Origin: Syntrophaceae bacterium UBA5619 | GTDB taxonomy: Bacteria > Desulfobacterota > Syntrophia > Syntrophales > UBA5619 | DNA length: 15,353 bases | Reading direction: 5' to 3' | NCBI GenBank assembly: GCA_002424545.1 | Contig: DIKL01000047.1 | Coordinates: forward strand, 3,283-18,635 | Part shown: piece after piece, positions 15,253 to 15,353 of the stretch | Layout: every line of letters starts with the position of its first letter | Position numbering within the stretch: the first letter of the stretch is position 1 | Made by a program: the position numbers and the translations under genes | The notes under the pieces: generated by a model | What the model saw: the letters and a program-made list of their open reading frames with translations, nothing else | Told to the model about the DNA's origin: nothing | Databases searched by the model: none

Positions 15253-15353
15253 TTATGTTTTTTTCACGTAAAACCGTTCGACGATATTCAGCAGTTCCGA
15301 CGCAAAATTGTCCATCTCGAGCGTCATCCCCTTGATCCGGTTCAGATAGTAAT
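15253..15353 (-). CDS. tolQ: TolQ, C-terminal end only (5' end outside window)
   Basis: The minus strand has an open frame from the window edge to TAA at 15255-15253, encoding 32 residues that begin YYLNRIKGMTLEMD and end FYVKKT. This matches the C-terminal tail of TolQ/ExbB proteins (the membrane helix leads into N-R-x-x-x-x-x-x-E-M-D/E-N-F, then a short helix). It is too short for most gene finders. Position just before tolR supports the call. TolQ is the inner-membrane stator protein of the Tol proton motor; the rest of the gene lies to the right of the window. Confidence 0.82.
   Translation of the reverse strand, partial: YYLNRIKGMTLEMDNFASELLNIVERFYVKKT

Noticed and set aside
1..15353. 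CRISPR arrays, tRNA or rRNA genes, insertion sequences, prophage or defence genes
   Set aside because: Looked for by eye on both strands; no spaced direct repeats, cloverleaf-like sequences, transposase or integrase frames were seen.

Overview
The window looks like a chromosomal segment of a Gram-negative bacterium with an outer membrane, most likely a deltaproteobacterium in the broad sense (Desulfobacterota, possibly near Syntrophales). This is inferred from the Tol-Pal cluster, four predicted lipoproteins, the S41 protease followed by a divergent polysaccharide deacetylase, the protein style and the fairly GC-rich coding sequence. No rRNA, tRNA, CRISPR array, insertion sequence or phage gene was seen.

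Layout. 1-1038 is the 3' part of a YihY/BrkB-type membrane protein gene, followed by a first MFS transporter (1066-2361). It converges with a membrane-anchored NodB-type polysaccharide deacetylase on the minus strand (2362-3612). A divergent promoter region (about 3613-3786) separates that gene from a second MFS transporter (3787-5016). Next comes a broken lexA-like gene (5107-5479) behind an apparently intact LexA-type operator and promoter, then a convergent PspC-domain gene (5480-5680, minus). The interval 5681-5951 holds three dyad symmetries and no gene.

5952-10806 is a plus-strand set of cell-envelope genes: an S41 C-terminal processing protease, a divergent polysaccharide deacetylase (YibQ/DUF610 type), a lipoprotein with about 15 TPR repeats, and a second lipoprotein that resembles the LolA/LolB-like fold. 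It meets the minus-strand Tol-Pal cluster, which reads from the right edge leftwards: tolQ (3' end only), tolR, a short tolA/TonB-like gene, tolB, pal and ybgF/cpoB. tolQ, tolR and tolA are tightly coupled. Spacers of 108 bp (tolB-pal) and 253 bp (pal-ybgF) separate the last genes, and the second spacer contains two clear hairpins.

Together the genes point to envelope upkeep: peptidoglycan or polysaccharide processing, outer-membrane lipoproteins, and the trans-envelope Tol-Pal machine used in cell constriction and outer-membrane stability. The least ordinary points are the internally deleted lexA-like gene that keeps its operator, the symmetric promoter at 3661-3691, the palindrome cluster before the S41 gene, and a Tol system in which the Ala/Glu/Lys-rich helical spacer sits on Pal while TolA is short.
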